Shown: positions 41,841-52,353, counted from the stretch's first letter. The stretch: DNA of 64,000 nt from Bdellovibrionales bacterium RIFCSPHIGHO2_01_FULL_40_29 (GCA_001771815.1 MEPU01000010.1:1-64000); one strand, 5' to 3'. A program made the numbers and translations. The notes: generated from the sequence alone by a model not told the origin.

Positions 41841-43868
41841 CTAGCGATCACGGCGCTCACGAAAAGGTTTGTCGCTTATTGGTGAACGACGTGGGCGCTC
41901 GCTGCCACCCGTGGTGTTGCCACGAGATTCTGAACGAGCTTCGCCACCGCTACCAAAACCAAATCCCTCTTGCTTTCGAAATCCTTGCGGAGATCGTGGT
42001 GCCGGACGTACAAGACGTTGTTCGGGACGCTCTGATCGTTCACCACGATCAAAACTGCGTGTTGGACGCGAATCATTGTCATCCGCATTCCACGTACGAG
42101 CTGCAGGAGCATCTGTATTTGGACGAGGACGTGAAACACTACGTTCTTCCGTGCGAGGACCACGGGGTGCAAATCCACGATCTTCTCGTGGAGCAAATCC
42201 ACGATCGCCACCACGATCACGGTTAAATCCACCACCGCCAGTACGCGGCCGGAATGAATCCCGAGATCCAAAAGATTCACGAGATCCACTGCGATCGCGA
42301 CCAACTGGTCCACGCTCACGAGATCCGAAATCCTGCATTTCACGAGGCACAACACCATCACCAACGAAATCCATTGAGGTGTCGCGGTTTTCAAAAATAT
42401 CTGGATGCTCGACCACTAAGTAACGAGTCAAAAATTCTTCAGCTGTGAATTCAAATTTGAATAATTCTTTCATCTCGACCATTTTACGCTCTAAAAATTT
42501 ACCTGCGCGGCCGTACATTTCATTTTTATCCGCTTCGTTCATTTCTTGAATCACATCTTTAACACGGTAAAGATTCAACTCATCATTTGAAGGCGCGCGC
42601 CCTTTCGTCATGATGGCTTTAGTTACCTGCTGAATGCGCTTCAATGTTCGCACTTCATGCGGTGCCACGATCGATAATGCCAAACCTTTTTTACCCGCAC
42701 GGCCTGTTCGACCAATCCGGTGAACATAGCTTTCAACTTCACGTGGTAACGAGAAATTAATAACATGAGTTAAATCATTAATATCTAATCCACGAGCCGC
42801 AACATCCGTTGCAACAAGGATCTTTACGCGACCTTTGCGGAAATCATTTAAAATGAATTCGCGTTCACGCTGTGGACGATCTCCGTGAATACAATCTACC
42901 GGAAATGATTTACGCTTTAACCACTCGGTGATTTCAATCACTTCGCGTTTGGTTTGACAAAAAATCAAACCATAAAAATCTTGATTCATATAAAGAACAG
43001 AAGACAACATCTGCAATTTACGATCTGGATAAATGGTATAATAAATTTGATCGATATCTGGTTTTTCAGAATCTTGCTTGTGAATTTCAACTTTGTCGTA
43101 ATCCGGCAAATACCGAGACACCACACGGCGAATTTCCGGAGACATCGTCGCCGAGAATAACCATTTACGTTTAGTTTCATTATCACCCATGGCTTTTAAA
43201 ATAGTTTCAACATCTTCTTGGAAGCCCATTGAAATCATCTCATCCGCTTCATCCAGCACCAATGTTTGAACGTTTTCTAATTTTAAAGCTTTGCGCTCAA
43301 CTAAATCGATCAATCGGCCTGGAGTTCCCACAACGATATGAACTCCACGTTTTAATGCCGTCAATTGACGATCGTAAGATGATCCACCAAAAACAGTCAG
43401 AGTATTTAAACCCTTCCATTTTCCTAATTTTTGAATTTGCGCTTCGACCTGTGAAGCCAGCTCACGAGTTGGACACATGATCAATGCTTGAACATGCTTT
43501 GAAGAGGCGTCGATAGATTCAATCAACGGAATACCAAAGGCTCCTGTTTTACCAGTACCCGTTGCCGCTAATCCCACGAAATCTTTTTCGCGTCGAAGAA
43601 GCAGTGGAATGGCTTGAGTTTGAATAGATGTCGGAGTTGTAAACTTCATCTCCGTTAAGGCCTTTAAAACTTCTTTTGATAGTTTCCAAGATTCAAAAAT
43701 ATTGGCTAATGGAGCCGTCTCGGTCTCTTCATCATCACCATTGATCATTTCCATATCTTCTTCGATGTGTACTGGAGTTTTAGGAGTGCGACCAGTTTCG
43801 ATTGTCTCTACTGCTGTTTCGATGGATGACGCATCAGATGCGTCACTAGAAGTGACTTCTGTATTCAT
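41841..43868 (-). CDS. DEAD-box RNA helicase (DeaD/CsdA-like)
   Basis: A 675-residue protein with AAGGA upstream. After an acidic N-terminus of about 55 residues come the Q motif (PTSIQTQAIPLL), AATGTGKTG (motif I), PTRELASQ, LDEADEM (II), SATMS (III) and HRIGRTGRAG (VI). A C-terminal helical region (EFLTRYLVVEHPDIFEN) leads to a tail of about 145 residues rich in Arg, Gly and Ser, with RG repeats that bind RNA. Probably a ribosome-assembly and RNA-turnover helicase. Long frames in the tail region on other strands are composition shadows. Confidence 0.93.
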   Translation of the reverse strand: MNTEVTSSDASDASSIETAVETIETGRTPKTPVHIEEDMEMINGDDEETETAPLANIFESWKLSKEVLKALTEMKFTTPTSIQTQAIPLLLRREKDFVGLAATGTGKTGAFGIPLIESIDASSKHVQALIMCPTRELASQVEAQIQKLGKWKGLNTLTVFGGSSYDRQLTALKRGVHIVVGTPGRLIDLVERKALKLENVQTLVLDEADEMISMGFQEDVETILKAMGDNETKRKWLFSATMSPEIRRVVSRYLPDYDKVEIHKQDSEKPDIDQIYYTIYPDRKLQMLSSVLYMNQDFYGLIFCQTKREVIEITEWLKRKSFPVDCIHGDRPQREREFILNDFRKGRVKILVATDVAARGLDINDLTHVINFSLPREVESYVHRIGRTGRAGKKGLALSIVAPHEVRTLKRIQQVTKAIMTKGRAPSNDELNLYRVKDVIQEMNEADKNEMYGRAGKFLERKMVEMKELFKFEFTAEEFLTRYLVVEHPDIFENRDTSMDFVGDGVVPREMQDFGSRERGPVGRDRSGSRESFGSRDSFRPRTGGGGFNRDRGGDRGFAPREDRGFAPRGPRTEERSVSRPRPNTDAPAARTWNADDNDSRPTRSFDRGERSERPEQRLVRPAPRSPQGFRKQEGFGFGSGGEARSESRGNTTGGSERPRRSPISDKPFRERRDR

Positions 43869-44055
43869 AACTATTCCTTTTTGTAATGGAGAACTTTGAT
43901 ATTTCTAGTTTCAAAGCACTCGAGTTTTGGTACTCGAGCCACTACATAAATAGCCGTGAGTACACTTTTACCGTTTTGCAATTAACTACCCAAAAATTGC
44001 CGAGAAGACACGCATTATTATCAAAATTGTTAAATTTTCCAAAGAAACCCTACCT

Positions 44056-44108
44056 AAAAAGGTACCAGCTCACTTTTCGGTTACCGAAAAGTGAGCTGGT
44101 ACCTTTTT
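44056..44108 (-). terminator. Perfect 26-bp terminator hairpin
   Basis: A 26-bp perfect inverted repeat (44056-44081 and 44083-44108) ending in A- and T-runs. It lies 40 bases after the icmF stop and before the helicase promoter. The stem is unusually long and perfect for a terminator and may be a dispersed repeat. Confidence 0.85.
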
Positions 44109-44147
44109 AAGGGGATGCGCGTTAACTAAGGGGGATCTTGCTGAAAA

Positions 44148-47100
44148 CTAAAGATTTCGTCGGTATTGGCCGCCGACTTCGTAGAGAGCTTGAGACATTT
44201 GGAAGAGAGAGCAGTGTCTGGAGGCTTTCAATAAAGCTGCAAAAATATTGTCGCCTTTTAGGGCTGCTGCTTTGAGGTTTTTGAGCTCACGATCGGCATC
44301 GGATTGATGGTCGATTTGAAACTGCTGCACATTTTTAAGTTGTGTGTTTTTTTCTTCTTGAGACGCTCGCGCCAGTTCGATCTTTTCAGGCACGTACCCT
44401 GCCGCCAAAGTTTTTGGATTGATAAACGTATTCACTCCAATAATTGGTAACTCACCAGAATGCTTAAGGTGTTCGTAATACATCGACTCTTCTTGAATTT
44501 TTGAACGCTGGTACTGGGTCTCCATCGCACCCAAAACTCCACCGCGCTCGTTCAACCGTTTGAACTCTTCTAATACGGCCTCTTCTACCAAATCAGTGAG
44601 TTCTTGTATGAAATAGCTCCCTTGAGTTGGATTTTCATTCTTACTGACGCCAAATTCACGATTGATAATCATTTGAATCGCCATCGCACGACGAACAGAG
44701 TCCTCAGTCGGAGTTGTAATGGCTTCATCATAGGCATTGGTATGCAACGAATTGCAATTATCCTGAAGCGCAATTAAAGCCTGCAAGGTTGTGCGTATAT
44801 CGTTGAAATCAATTTCTTGAGCATGCAATGAACGCCCTGAAGTTTGAATATGATACTTCAACTTCTGTGAACGATCATTTCCCTTGTAAAGATCACGCAT
44901 GGCTACCGACCAAATTCGACGAGCGACTCGTCCCAGAACCGCATACTCAGGATCCAAGCCGTTACTAAAAAAGAAAGATAAATTGGGCGCAAAATCATCA
45001 ATCTGAAGACCACGCGATAAATAATACTCTACGAAAGTAAATCCATTCGACAAGGTAAACGCCAATTGACTGATTGGATTGGCACCGGCTTCAGCAATAT
45101 GATAGCCAGAAATACTGACAGAGTAGAAATTTTTGATCTGATTTTGGGTAAAGTACTGTTGAATATCACCCATCATTTTAAGTGCAAAATTAATTGAGAA
45201 AATACACGTATTCTGTCCCTGGTCTTCTTTAAGAATATCCGCTTGCACGGTGCCGCGAACCAGCTGAACTGTCTTTTTTTCAGTCTCAGCAAATTCTGCA
45301 GACGAAAGTTTACGACCTAGTTCCTTTTCGCGTTTTTCAACTTGCTGATCAATTGCCGTGTTAAAATAAAACGCCAAAATCATGGGAGCTGGTCCATTGA
45401 TTGTCATGCTGACCGAAGTATTTGGATCACAAAGATCAAACCCCGCATACAATTTTTTCATATCATTCAAAGTGCAAATACTGACGCCGGATTCTCCGAC
45501 CTTGCCAAAAATATCAGGACGCTGATCAGGATCTTGACCGTACAATGTCACAGAATCAAATGCCGTTGAAAGGCGATGAGCTTTTTCGCCTTTGCACAAA
45601 TAATGAAAACGCTTATTCGTTCGCTCAGGAGTGCCCTCGCCGGCAAACATTCGCTTAGGATCTTCGTCTGCCCGTTTGAGTGGAAAAACTCCCGCTGTGT
45701 AGGGAAATTCACCGGGAATATTTTCATATCTAAAAAATCGAAAGCGGTCTCCCCAATCAGATAGTTTAGGAAGCACAACTTTTCGAATTTTGGTGCCACT
45801 GAGCGACTTTGAAACCAAAGATTGGCGGATTTCCCGGTCCCGGACTTTAAAAATCAATTCATCCTGAGCATAGGTTTGAACCAATTGATCCCAGTTCTGT
45901 AGGGATTCTATTTCTCCGGCTATGAAATCCTTTTTGAGCTCAGATTTTTTCTCTTCCATTTGAGCAGGATCAATTAAACTTTCATTTTTTAGAATATCTA
46001 AGGCCCCCAATTGAGATGCCTTGATCGCCAATTGTTCTGTTCGATTTTTATAACGTCGCGCATTCGCCGCAATCTCAGCCAAATAATTTTGGCGATCCGC
46101 AGGAATAATCACATGCTCATCGGCAGACAAGACCGTGTTTTTAAAAACAGGATCTATAGCAGGCAATGTTTTCTTTTCAGCTAAGACGTCTGTCACTGCA
46201 AAAAATAATTGATTCATGCCACCATCATTAAACTGGCTGGCCTGAGTTAAAAATACCGGAACTTGAATATCATCATTGAATATTTTGCGCGAGCGCTTGT
46301 ATTGTTTTGTTACATCACGCAAGGCATCCTGTGCCCCACGGCGATCGGCTTTATTCACGGCAACAAAATCTGCAAAATCGATCATATCAATTTTTTCAAG
46401 TTGTGATTGGGCTCCAAAATCGGAAGTCATCACATACATGGATAAATCACTAACTTCAGTGATTGCCATATTTCCTTGGCCGATACCGGAAGTTTCCGCA
46501 ATAATAAAATCAAAATCTAAACTGCGCATAAAATTTAATATATCTGGCAACGTCGATGCTATTTCTTTACCCGAACCACGAGAAGCAACCGAGCGCATAT
46601 ATATATTGGGTCGCGATAATGCATTCATACGGATGCGATCACCCAAAAGCGATCCACCCGTTTTACGTTTTGATGGATCCACACAGACGATGCCCAATTT
46701 TTTACCTGGATAAGCGTTTAAAAAACGCTGCGACAGCTCATCAATTAAAGACGACTTACCAGCACCACCCGTTCCCGTAATCCCCAAGACAAGAGGTTTT
46801 TTCCCTTGAGAGGATGCAAATGATGACAATCCAAATGAATCTAAAGAATGGACTTGGTGTCCGTTTTCAATGGCCGTCAGCGCTAATCCAATATTGATCG
46901 ATGGGATTTGATCTCCAGCAAAAATATTTTTCTTTTGTGCGATTTTTTTTTGTGCTTCGAGAATATCAAAATCACAACCCTGGACGATCATTTCAATCAT
47001 CCCCTGCAGACCTAGCTTTCGACCATCATCCGGATGAAATATTTGGGAGATCCCGTAATCTTCTAATTCCTTTTTTTCATCATGCACGATGACGCCACCG

Positions 47101-47396
47101 CCACCGCCATAAATTTTGACATAACTTGCTCCCGCCTGATCCAGCAAGTCTCTTAAATATTTAAAATACTCCATATGCCCACCCTGATAGGATGAGACAC
47201 ACACGCCCTGCGCTCCTTCTTGTAAAACACTTTTTGCTACATCGTGGACAGATCGATTGTGCCCCAAATGAATCACCTCTGCGCCACAGTCTTGCAGAAT
47301 ACGGCGCATAATATTGATCGAAGCATCGTGCCCATCAAACAAAGAGGCCGCGGTAACGATTCGCACAGGATTTTTCAAAATAAGCTTTTCTTTCAC
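44148..47396 (-). CDS. icmF: IcmF fused isobutyryl-CoA mutase
   Basis: A 1082-residue protein of IcmF size. I start it at GTG 47396, which has AAGGA upstream; the longer frame would run deep into the upstream hydratase gene. Order: B12-binding domain with DGHDAS (about 21-26, His23 ligand), MeaB-like G domain with TGTGGAGKSS (207-216), and the mutase barrel with FPYTAGVFPLKR. This order, and Phe in FPYTAGVF rather than the Tyr of methylmalonyl-CoA mutase, indicate IcmF. It interconverts isobutyryl- and butyryl-CoA, linking valine degradation to beta-oxidation, and follows two genes of that pathway. Confidence 0.92.
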   Translation of the reverse strand: MKEKLILKNPVRIVTAASLFDGHDASINIMRRILQDCGAEVIHLGHNRSVHDVAKSVLQEGAQGVCVSSYQGGHMEYFKYLRDLLDQAGASYVKIYGGGGGVIVHDEKKELEDYGISQIFHPDDGRKLGLQGMIEMIVQGCDFDILEAQKKIAQKKNIFAGDQIPSINIGLALTAIENGHQVHSLDSFGLSSFASSQGKKPLVLGITGTGGAGKSSLIDELSQRFLNAYPGKKLGIVCVDPSKRKTGGSLLGDRIRMNALSRPNIYMRSVASRGSGKEIASTLPDILNFMRSLDFDFIIAETSGIGQGNMAITEVSDLSMYVMTSDFGAQSQLEKIDMIDFADFVAVNKADRRGAQDALRDVTKQYKRSRKIFNDDIQVPVFLTQASQFNDGGMNQLFFAVTDVLAEKKTLPAIDPVFKNTVLSADEHVIIPADRQNYLAEIAANARRYKNRTEQLAIKASQLGALDILKNESLIDPAQMEEKKSELKKDFIAGEIESLQNWDQLVQTYAQDELIFKVRDREIRQSLVSKSLSGTKIRKVVLPKLSDWGDRFRFFRYENIPGEFPYTAGVFPLKRADEDPKRMFAGEGTPERTNKRFHYLCKGEKAHRLSTAFDSVTLYGQDPDQRPDIFGKVGESGVSICTLNDMKKLYAGFDLCDPNTSVSMTINGPAPMILAFYFNTAIDQQVEKREKELGRKLSSAEFAETEKKTVQLVRGTVQADILKEDQGQNTCIFSINFALKMMGDIQQYFTQNQIKNFYSVSISGYHIAEAGANPISQLAFTLSNGFTFVEYYLSRGLQIDDFAPNLSFFFSNGLDPEYAVLGRVARRIWSVAMRDLYKGNDRSQKLKYHIQTSGRSLHAQEIDFNDIRTTLQALIALQDNCNSLHTNAYDEAITTPTEDSVRRAMAIQMIINREFGVSKNENPTQGSYFIQELTDLVEEAVLEEFKRLNERGGVLGAMETQYQRSKIQEESMYYEHLKHSGELPIIGVNTFINPKTLAAGYVPEKIELARASQEEKNTQLKNVQQFQIDHQSDADRELKNLKAAALKGDNIFAALLKASRHCSLFQMSQALYEVGGQYRRNL

Positions 47397-47412
47397 GCGG
47401 AGTTTCCTTTTT

Positions 47413-48210
47413 TTATTTACCCTTAAAAACAGGCTTTCTTTTTTCGATGAATGCTGCGGTTCCCTCTTGAGTGTCTTCAGATGTGAATAACTGCGAGAAA
47501 ATTTCAGCTTCATTGAGTAAAGCTTTTTCAGTTTCTAAATCAAAGGATTCATTGATTGATTGTTTCGCCCGAGCCACAGCCAACGGCGATCGAGTTAGAA
47601 TAAGATTTATTTTTTTTGTAACGGTTGCCATTAACTCCGCAGCAGGGACAACATCATTCACAAGACCATACCGAAGGGCTTGCTCCGCAGAAATCATTTC
47701 ACCTGACATCGTCATCTCGCGCGCCCGACGAATCCCAATAGCACGCGTCAGCTTAACGGTGCCACCAAACCCTGGAATCAAACCCAAACTCACTTCTGGT
47801 AGACCAAATTTAGCGTTCTCGCTGGCAATAATAAAATCACAACCTAACGCCAATTCACAACCACCACCAAGGGCAAAACCATTCACAGCCGCAATGACAG
47901 GAATTTTCAACAAGCTCAACTCATGCAAAATACTCTGACCCCGCTTTGCAAATTGCATCGCTTGATCCACGTTCAAATCTTTCATTTCACGAATATCGGC
48001 ACCTGCTACAAAAGCTTTTTCACCGGCACCTGTAATAATCAGAGCTTTCACGTCCTCGAAGCCCATTTCAGAAATTTGGCGCAAGGCCTCGGACATTTCA
48101 TTGAGAACCTGCAAATTCAAAGCATTCAAAGCCTCAGGACGATGAATCATTAAAGTCCAAATTCCGTTCTCGGCCCCATCTAATTTAATTGTTTGATATG
48201 AAAGTGACAT
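47413..48210 (-). CDS. Enoyl-CoA hydratase
   Basis: A 265-residue crotonase: HRPEALNALN, KAFVAGADIREM, NGFALGGGCELAL oxyanion hole, and GLPEVSLGLIPGFGG with the Glu catalytic region, ending IEKRKPVFKGK. It hydrates short-chain enoyl-CoA in the cytoplasm. It sits between hydroxyacyl-CoA dehydrogenase (13 bases) and icmF (16 bases) in one operon. Confidence 0.94.
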   Translation of the reverse strand: MSLSYQTIKLDGAENGIWTLMIHRPEALNALNLQVLNEMSEALRQISEMGFEDVKALIITGAGEKAFVAGADIREMKDLNVDQAMQFAKRGQSILHELSLLKIPVIAAVNGFALGGGCELALGCDFIIASENAKFGLPEVSLGLIPGFGGTVKLTRAIGIRRAREMTMSGEMISAEQALRYGLVNDVVPAAELMATVTKKINLILTRSPLAVARAKQSINESFDLETEKALLNEAEIFSQLFTSEDTQEGTAAFIEKRKPVFKGK

Positions 48211-48223
48211 CTGATTTCCTTTA

Positions 48224-49099
48224 TTATTTTACCGCAGCATAGTTATAAAAACCACGACCTGATTTTTTTCCTAACCAACCCGCTTGAACATACTTCACTA
48301 ATAGAGGGCAAGGACGATACTTAGAATCACCTAAACCATCATGAAGCACATTCATAATGGCCAAGCATGTGTCCAATCCAATAAAATCCGCCAAAGTCAG
48401 TGGTCCCATCGGCTGATTGGTTCCCAACTTCATGGCTTGATCAATTGATTCCACAGAGGCAATCCCTTCGTGCAACGTATAAACAGCTTCATTAATCATC
48501 GGCATTAAGATTCGATTCACAATAAATCCAGGCATATCTTTGGTTGATTCAACAAAGGTCTTTCCCATTTTTTCGGCAAGAGCCTTTGTGAGCGCAAAGG
48601 TTTCTGGTGATGTTTGCAAACCACGGATACCCTCTACCAGCTGCATCAAAGGAACGGGATTCATAAAGTGCATTCCAGCCACCTGAGTCGGTCGGCGTGT
48701 CACTCCGGCAATTTGAGTGATTGAAATAGAGGATGTATTCGATGTTAAAATCGCCGATTTCTGAACAGTTTCATCCAGTTGGCGAAAAATATTTAACTTC
48801 AACTCGACATTTTCAGTTGCGGCTTCGATCACAAAATCACAGTCACTCAGATCACTCATACGAGTTGTTGAACTGATCCCTCGGATAATTGTTTTTCTTA
48901 GATCTTCGGTCATCATGTTTTTTTTAATCAATCGCTCACAACTGATGGAAATGATTCTCAGACCTTCGTCTAGAGATTCCTGACGAATATCGTACATGAC
49001 CACATCAAATCCCGATTGAGCCGCCACTTGAGCAATACCGTTCCCCATTTGGCCAGCACCCACAACTCCAATTTTTTTAATTGATGAAATACTCGACAT
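48224..49099 (-). CDS. 3-hydroxybutyryl-CoA dehydrogenase
   Basis: A 291-residue short protein of the 3HCDH family: Rossmann motif [14 protein letters not shown] (11-24), [23 protein letters not shown] catalytic His region, [16 protein letters not shown] and [11 protein letters not shown]. It is NAD-dependent. First gene of the hbd-ech-icmF operon, divergent from 49193. Confidence 0.94.
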   Translation of the reverse strand: MSSISSIKKIGVVGAGQMGNGIAQVAAQSGFDVVMYDIRQESLDEGLRIISISCERLIKKNMMTEDLRKTIIRGISSTTRMSDLSDCDFVIEAATENVELKLNIFRQLDETVQKSAILTSNTSSISITQIAGVTRRPTQVAGMHFMNPVPLMQLVEGIRGLQTSPETFALTKALAEKMGKTFVESTKDMPGFIVNRILMPMINEAVYTLHEGIASVESIDQAMKLGTNQPMGPLTLADFIGLDTCLAIMNVLHDGLGDSKYRPCPLLVKYVQAGWLGKKSGRGFYNYAAVK

Positions 49100-49192
49100 T
49101 TAGACCTCACTTTTGAAAATGTTAATAACCAACTAGATATAGCAAAGATCTGGTCTTGATTGCAGCGATTTCCCCTCTGAAAATAGATCATA

Positions 49193-50485
49193 GTGCTATT
49201 CGTCATTGGGTTTTTACTACATTTAAATGCTTTTGCAGCCATTCCCGCTTTTGAAGCGTCGGAGATCCTCACTCTGACTTCGGAACAGGTGCCTTTTTTT
49301 AAGTCTCCTCAAAGCCAATTTCCCTCGGGCTACACTTCATTGGCAAATCTGCAAAAGAAACAAATTGAACAGGTTATTCACAGCGAAAATGCGTATGTTT
49401 ATCAGAATGAGTACTTCAAGAAAGAGGACCTCAAACCCATCTTTCCCATGCATATGTCACAATCTGTTCTGGATCCAAAATCCAAACGACGCTGGTCAGT
49501 TCTCGAAGCTAAGGTTGAAACTCTGTTGGTTTACGACACCAACACCAAGGAAACTCACCAATTTCGCATTCAAGATGTGACTCCGGATCCCTACGATCTG
49601 GGATTCGCTCTGACATTGAAAGATATTTTTCTTAAAAAAGAACCCAGCGAGAAAGCACAAACATTGACCACAGTCCCCCAGGGCCATAAGTTTTCTGTTT
49701 TAAAGTATTCCAACGGATTTGCACAGGTCAGCTACAAAACCTACATTGGCTTTATTCCCGTAAGTGAAATTGTCACTAAGTTTGATTTTGCTACTTATGT
49801 TTTTGCAAATGCAAAATGGTATCTGGTAAAAAAACGCCACTTTGATCATATTATCACTGCTGAAAATAGAAAGTTTCATTTCGATCAAATTAAGGGACTG
49901 ATTACCCCTGACAAAGTCGGTTTGATCGCATCAAAAAACCAAAAAATTCCCCTCTGGAGCCGGGTTGCTATGATACCAACCAAAGGAACCACCTGGATTC
50001 AAAGTCGCATCAAAGGTCATGGTGATGTTTGGTGGAGATCGGAAATGGCAGCTCCTGAAAAAGTCTATACTATTGATGAATTACTCAAAAAAGAAATTGC
50101 CTCGATTTCCTTTCACCCCACAAATCCCCTCAAAGCCATCGTTTCCGCACGAGGCGCCTACATCACTGAAGATGGATATTTATGGAGACTGCTTCCTGAT
50201 TTTAAAACTTTTCATGGCCCCGTACATTACTTCAGCGATCATATGATTTTTATTGGAAACTTTCGCAGTTTGGATGGAGCTAAAACATTTGAAAACTACA
50301 TTCAACTGGAACGCCTGACTGTGGCCATTCAAAATCAATTGGGATTTTTACCAAAACGTTTGCAAGTGAAACGCATTAATACTCTGCCAAATTATCAACT
50401 AAAAATTGAAATCGAAACTGGCCATCGTCGCATTCAATTGCAAAGCCCTCTCTTCACCCAAAGCTGGCGAGTGATCAAAAGTTAA
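49193..50485 (+). CDS. Secreted protein, SH3-like
   Basis: A 430-residue protein starting at GTG with a short signal peptide (LFVIGFLLHLNAFA). Residues 145-185 (LKKEPSEKAQTLTTVPQGHK, VLKYSNGFAQVSYKTYIGFIP) look like a bacterial SH3 domain, which often binds peptidoglycan. The C-terminal half is beta-rich. The start is uncertain. Confidence 0.65.
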   Translation: MLFVIGFLLHLNAFAAIPAFEASEILTLTSEQVPFFKSPQSQFPSGYTSLANLQKKQIEQVIHSENAYVYQNEYFKKEDLKPIFPMHMSQSVLDPKSKRRWSVLEAKVETLLVYDTNTKETHQFRIQDVTPDPYDLGFALTLKDIFLKKEPSEKAQTLTTVPQGHKFSVLKYSNGFAQVSYKTYIGFIPVSEIVTKFDFATYVFANAKWYLVKKRHFDHIITAENRKFHFDQIKGLITPDKVGLIASKNQKIPLWSRVAMIPTKGTTWIQSRIKGHGDVWWRSEMAAPEKVYTIDELLKKEIASISFHPTNPLKAIVSARGAYITEDGYLWRLLPDFKTFHGPVHYFSDHMIFIGNFRSLDGAKTFENYIQLERLTVAIQNQLGFLPKRLQVKRINTLPNYQLKIEIETGHRRIQLQSPLFTQSWRVIKS

Positions 50486-51231
50486 TATGAATCGAGTGAG
50501 GAGTGAGGAAAATTCTTGGACCAGACAGGATCCATGACGGAGTACACGTCTGCTTGCAGCTTTTGCCGTGTTTCAGGAGTTATCCCCACCGATGAAATCG
50601 GTTTTAAAATATGCACTTCAATCTGCCGAGACCATTTATCTTGATTTGGAATGATAGATCCCTTTGGCAAACACTCGTAAGCTCCTACAATGACCACCGG
50701 CACAACCAAAGCTTCTGCTGAAATCGCAAATAAAAAAGGACCCGCTTTAAAAGGCGACAGATGCGGTCCATAAAAACGCCCCCCCTCAGGTGAAAGCGCA
50801 AACTTTTCAGTTTTTAATCTGAGCTTGGCCTCTTCATAGACCTTATAAACCTCTTCACGCTTTTGTCTGGCAATTGGCAATGTGCCCATCATTCGCATTG
50901 CCTGAGAAAAAACGGGAATCTTAAATAGCTCAGCCTTTGCGCCAAAGCGAACACTGGGTAAAGCCCCACACAATGCAAAAATATCAAAAAAACTCGAGTG
51001 ATTAAAAAGAAATAAGCATCCCTCAGTAGGAATATTTTCGATTCCATGGACACTTAAGCGAACTCCAAAAGCACGATAATTGATTTTCCCCCAGGTGCGG
51101 ATATGCCAATCATCGACTTTTCGATTTCCCAAAATAAGATGCAGCAACATCGCCGATGTACCCATAATCAAAACAGATACTGGAAGAACAAAAATCATGA
51201 CTGTCGATCGAATAAAAGAGATGAGTTTCAC
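50482..51231 (-). CDS. PlsC-like 1-acylglycerol-3-phosphate acyltransferase
   Basis: A 249-residue protein from GTG 51231; a frame from 51309 would overlap the upstream gene by 77 bases. It has an N-terminal membrane helix (FVLPVSVLIMGTSAM) and the acyltransferase motifs NHSSFFD (HxxxxD), and SPEGGRF. It makes phosphatidic acid at the inner membrane. The start codon is uncertain since the ribosome site is weak. Confidence 0.88.
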   Translation of the reverse strand: MKLISFIRSTVMIFVLPVSVLIMGTSAMLLHLILGNRKVDDWHIRTWGKINYRAFGVRLSVHGIENIPTEGCLFLFNHSSFFDIFALCGALPSVRFGAKAELFKIPVFSQAMRMMGTLPIARQKREEVYKVYEEAKLRLKTEKFALSPEGGRFYGPHLSPFKAGPFLFAISAEALVVPVVIVGAYECLPKGSIIPNQDKWSRQIEVHILKPISSVGITPETRQKLQADVYSVMDPVWSKNFPHSSLDSY

Positions 51232-51232
51232 G

Positions 51233-52342
51233 TTAGCGATTATCCGGAAAAAGCCGTTTAATCGCAGCTTCCATTTGGCGATCTTTATATGCCGAGTGCT
51301 CCGATTCACCCGCCTGCATTTTTTTATCGGTCTCTTCTGTTAAAATTTGCACTTCAAAGGGATAAAAGAAACTGAACTTTTTTTCAGGATCAGGTCCATG
51401 CACATGAACCATTTTTCGAGCAATAAATTTGATGTACTTGAAATCTTTTGCTGAAAATGGATTCTCTTTACGAAATAATCCCAAAAAAGCACTCTGGCTT
51501 GATTTCAATTTATGATTCAAAAGACGGTCAATTTTTTCAGAAGATAAGTTTTTTTCATGTCCATGCTTTTTATTCAATTTATCGCAGACTGATAAAAACT
51601 CTTTGACGGGATACATATTGTTTGATGACTGTTCCGGCATAATTTGTGGAAAACTAATCAGATTTTCATCAATGAGAAAGCGAACCACTTGAAACGAATC
51701 AAAAATGGAACGCGTTACAAACCGCACTCCAATTTTATCATAAATTTTCATAGCAATCGCTTCCGGACGCGCCAGTAATTTAATCACTGTGCTGGCAGAT
51801 GTTTTATATGGTTTTGTATGAAAATTGGCGAGCTCGATCGAAGGATGGCCCTCTTTTTTAAATGACTTTAAAAAAAGTTTTCCGTCTTGAACCACAGATT
51901 GCTCAAAAGGAATAAGAATTTGCTTTTGAATCTCTTCCGAAAAAAAACTGAACAAATCGGTCTCGGCATGAACGAAAACATGCATGCATCGCAGAAAAGC
52001 ACAGGCCCATCTCTGCATTTCAGAATTTGTATTTTGTGAGGCATAGATCAAGAGATTACGAATATCACCGAGCTCTTCACGATTTCGGATGGCGCCAGGA
52101 ATGGATTCTAAATCAATTTTTAATCGTTCTGTCATTAAAACCAAGGCGCGACGGTGAAAATACCACAACCTTGTTAAATCAGTAGGTGAAGAAACTTGGT
52201 ATCCATAACTTTTTAAAAAGGCTTCAGCCTCTTCAAGATTGTGAATATGCAAAGATGGTCGATCTAATGCTGAGGCACCACCAGCAACCACAGATAAAGA
52301 AGAAGGATCAAAAAAATAAAATGAGGAATGATTATTGAGCAT
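51233..52342 (-). CDS. RelA/SpoT-synthetase-like protein (TIGR04552-like)
   Basis: A 369-residue soluble protein. The N-terminal 160 residues are helical. Residues 175-355 carry motifs of the RelA/SpoT nucleotidyltransferase fold: KPYKTSASTVIKLL, DKIGVRFVT (D202, G205, R207), then PFEVQILT (E330, Q332) and EHSAYK (H349, Y352, K353). These match D.xG.R, EVQIRT and H..YK of (p)ppGpp synthetases. It also resembles uncharacterised deltaproteobacterial proteins I recall as TIGR04552. Whether it makes an alarmone is unknown. It is directly followed by plsC. Confidence 0.6.
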   Translation of the reverse strand: MLNNHSSFYFFDPSSLSVVAGGASALDRPSLHIHNLEEAEAFLKSYGYQVSSPTDLTRLWYFHRRALVLMTERLKIDLESIPGAIRNREELGDIRNLLIYASQNTNSEMQRWACAFLRCMHVFVHAETDLFSFFSEEIQKQILIPFEQSVVQDGKLFLKSFKKEGHPSIELANFHTKPYKTSASTVIKLLARPEAIAMKIYDKIGVRFVTRSIFDSFQVVRFLIDENLISFPQIMPEQSSNNMYPVKEFLSVCDKLNKKHGHEKNLSSEKIDRLLNHKLKSSQSAFLGLFRKENPFSAKDFKYIKFIARKMVHVHGPDPEKKFSFFYPFEVQILTEETDKKMQAGESEHSAYKDRQMEAAIKRLFPDNR

Positions 52343-52353
52343 TCCTCATTAGA

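Noticed and set aside
41869-42448. Overlapping long frames (plus and minus) in the helicase tail
   Set aside because: The RG-rich tail gives stop-poor frames on all strands; translations are Arg/Pro- or His-rich shadows.
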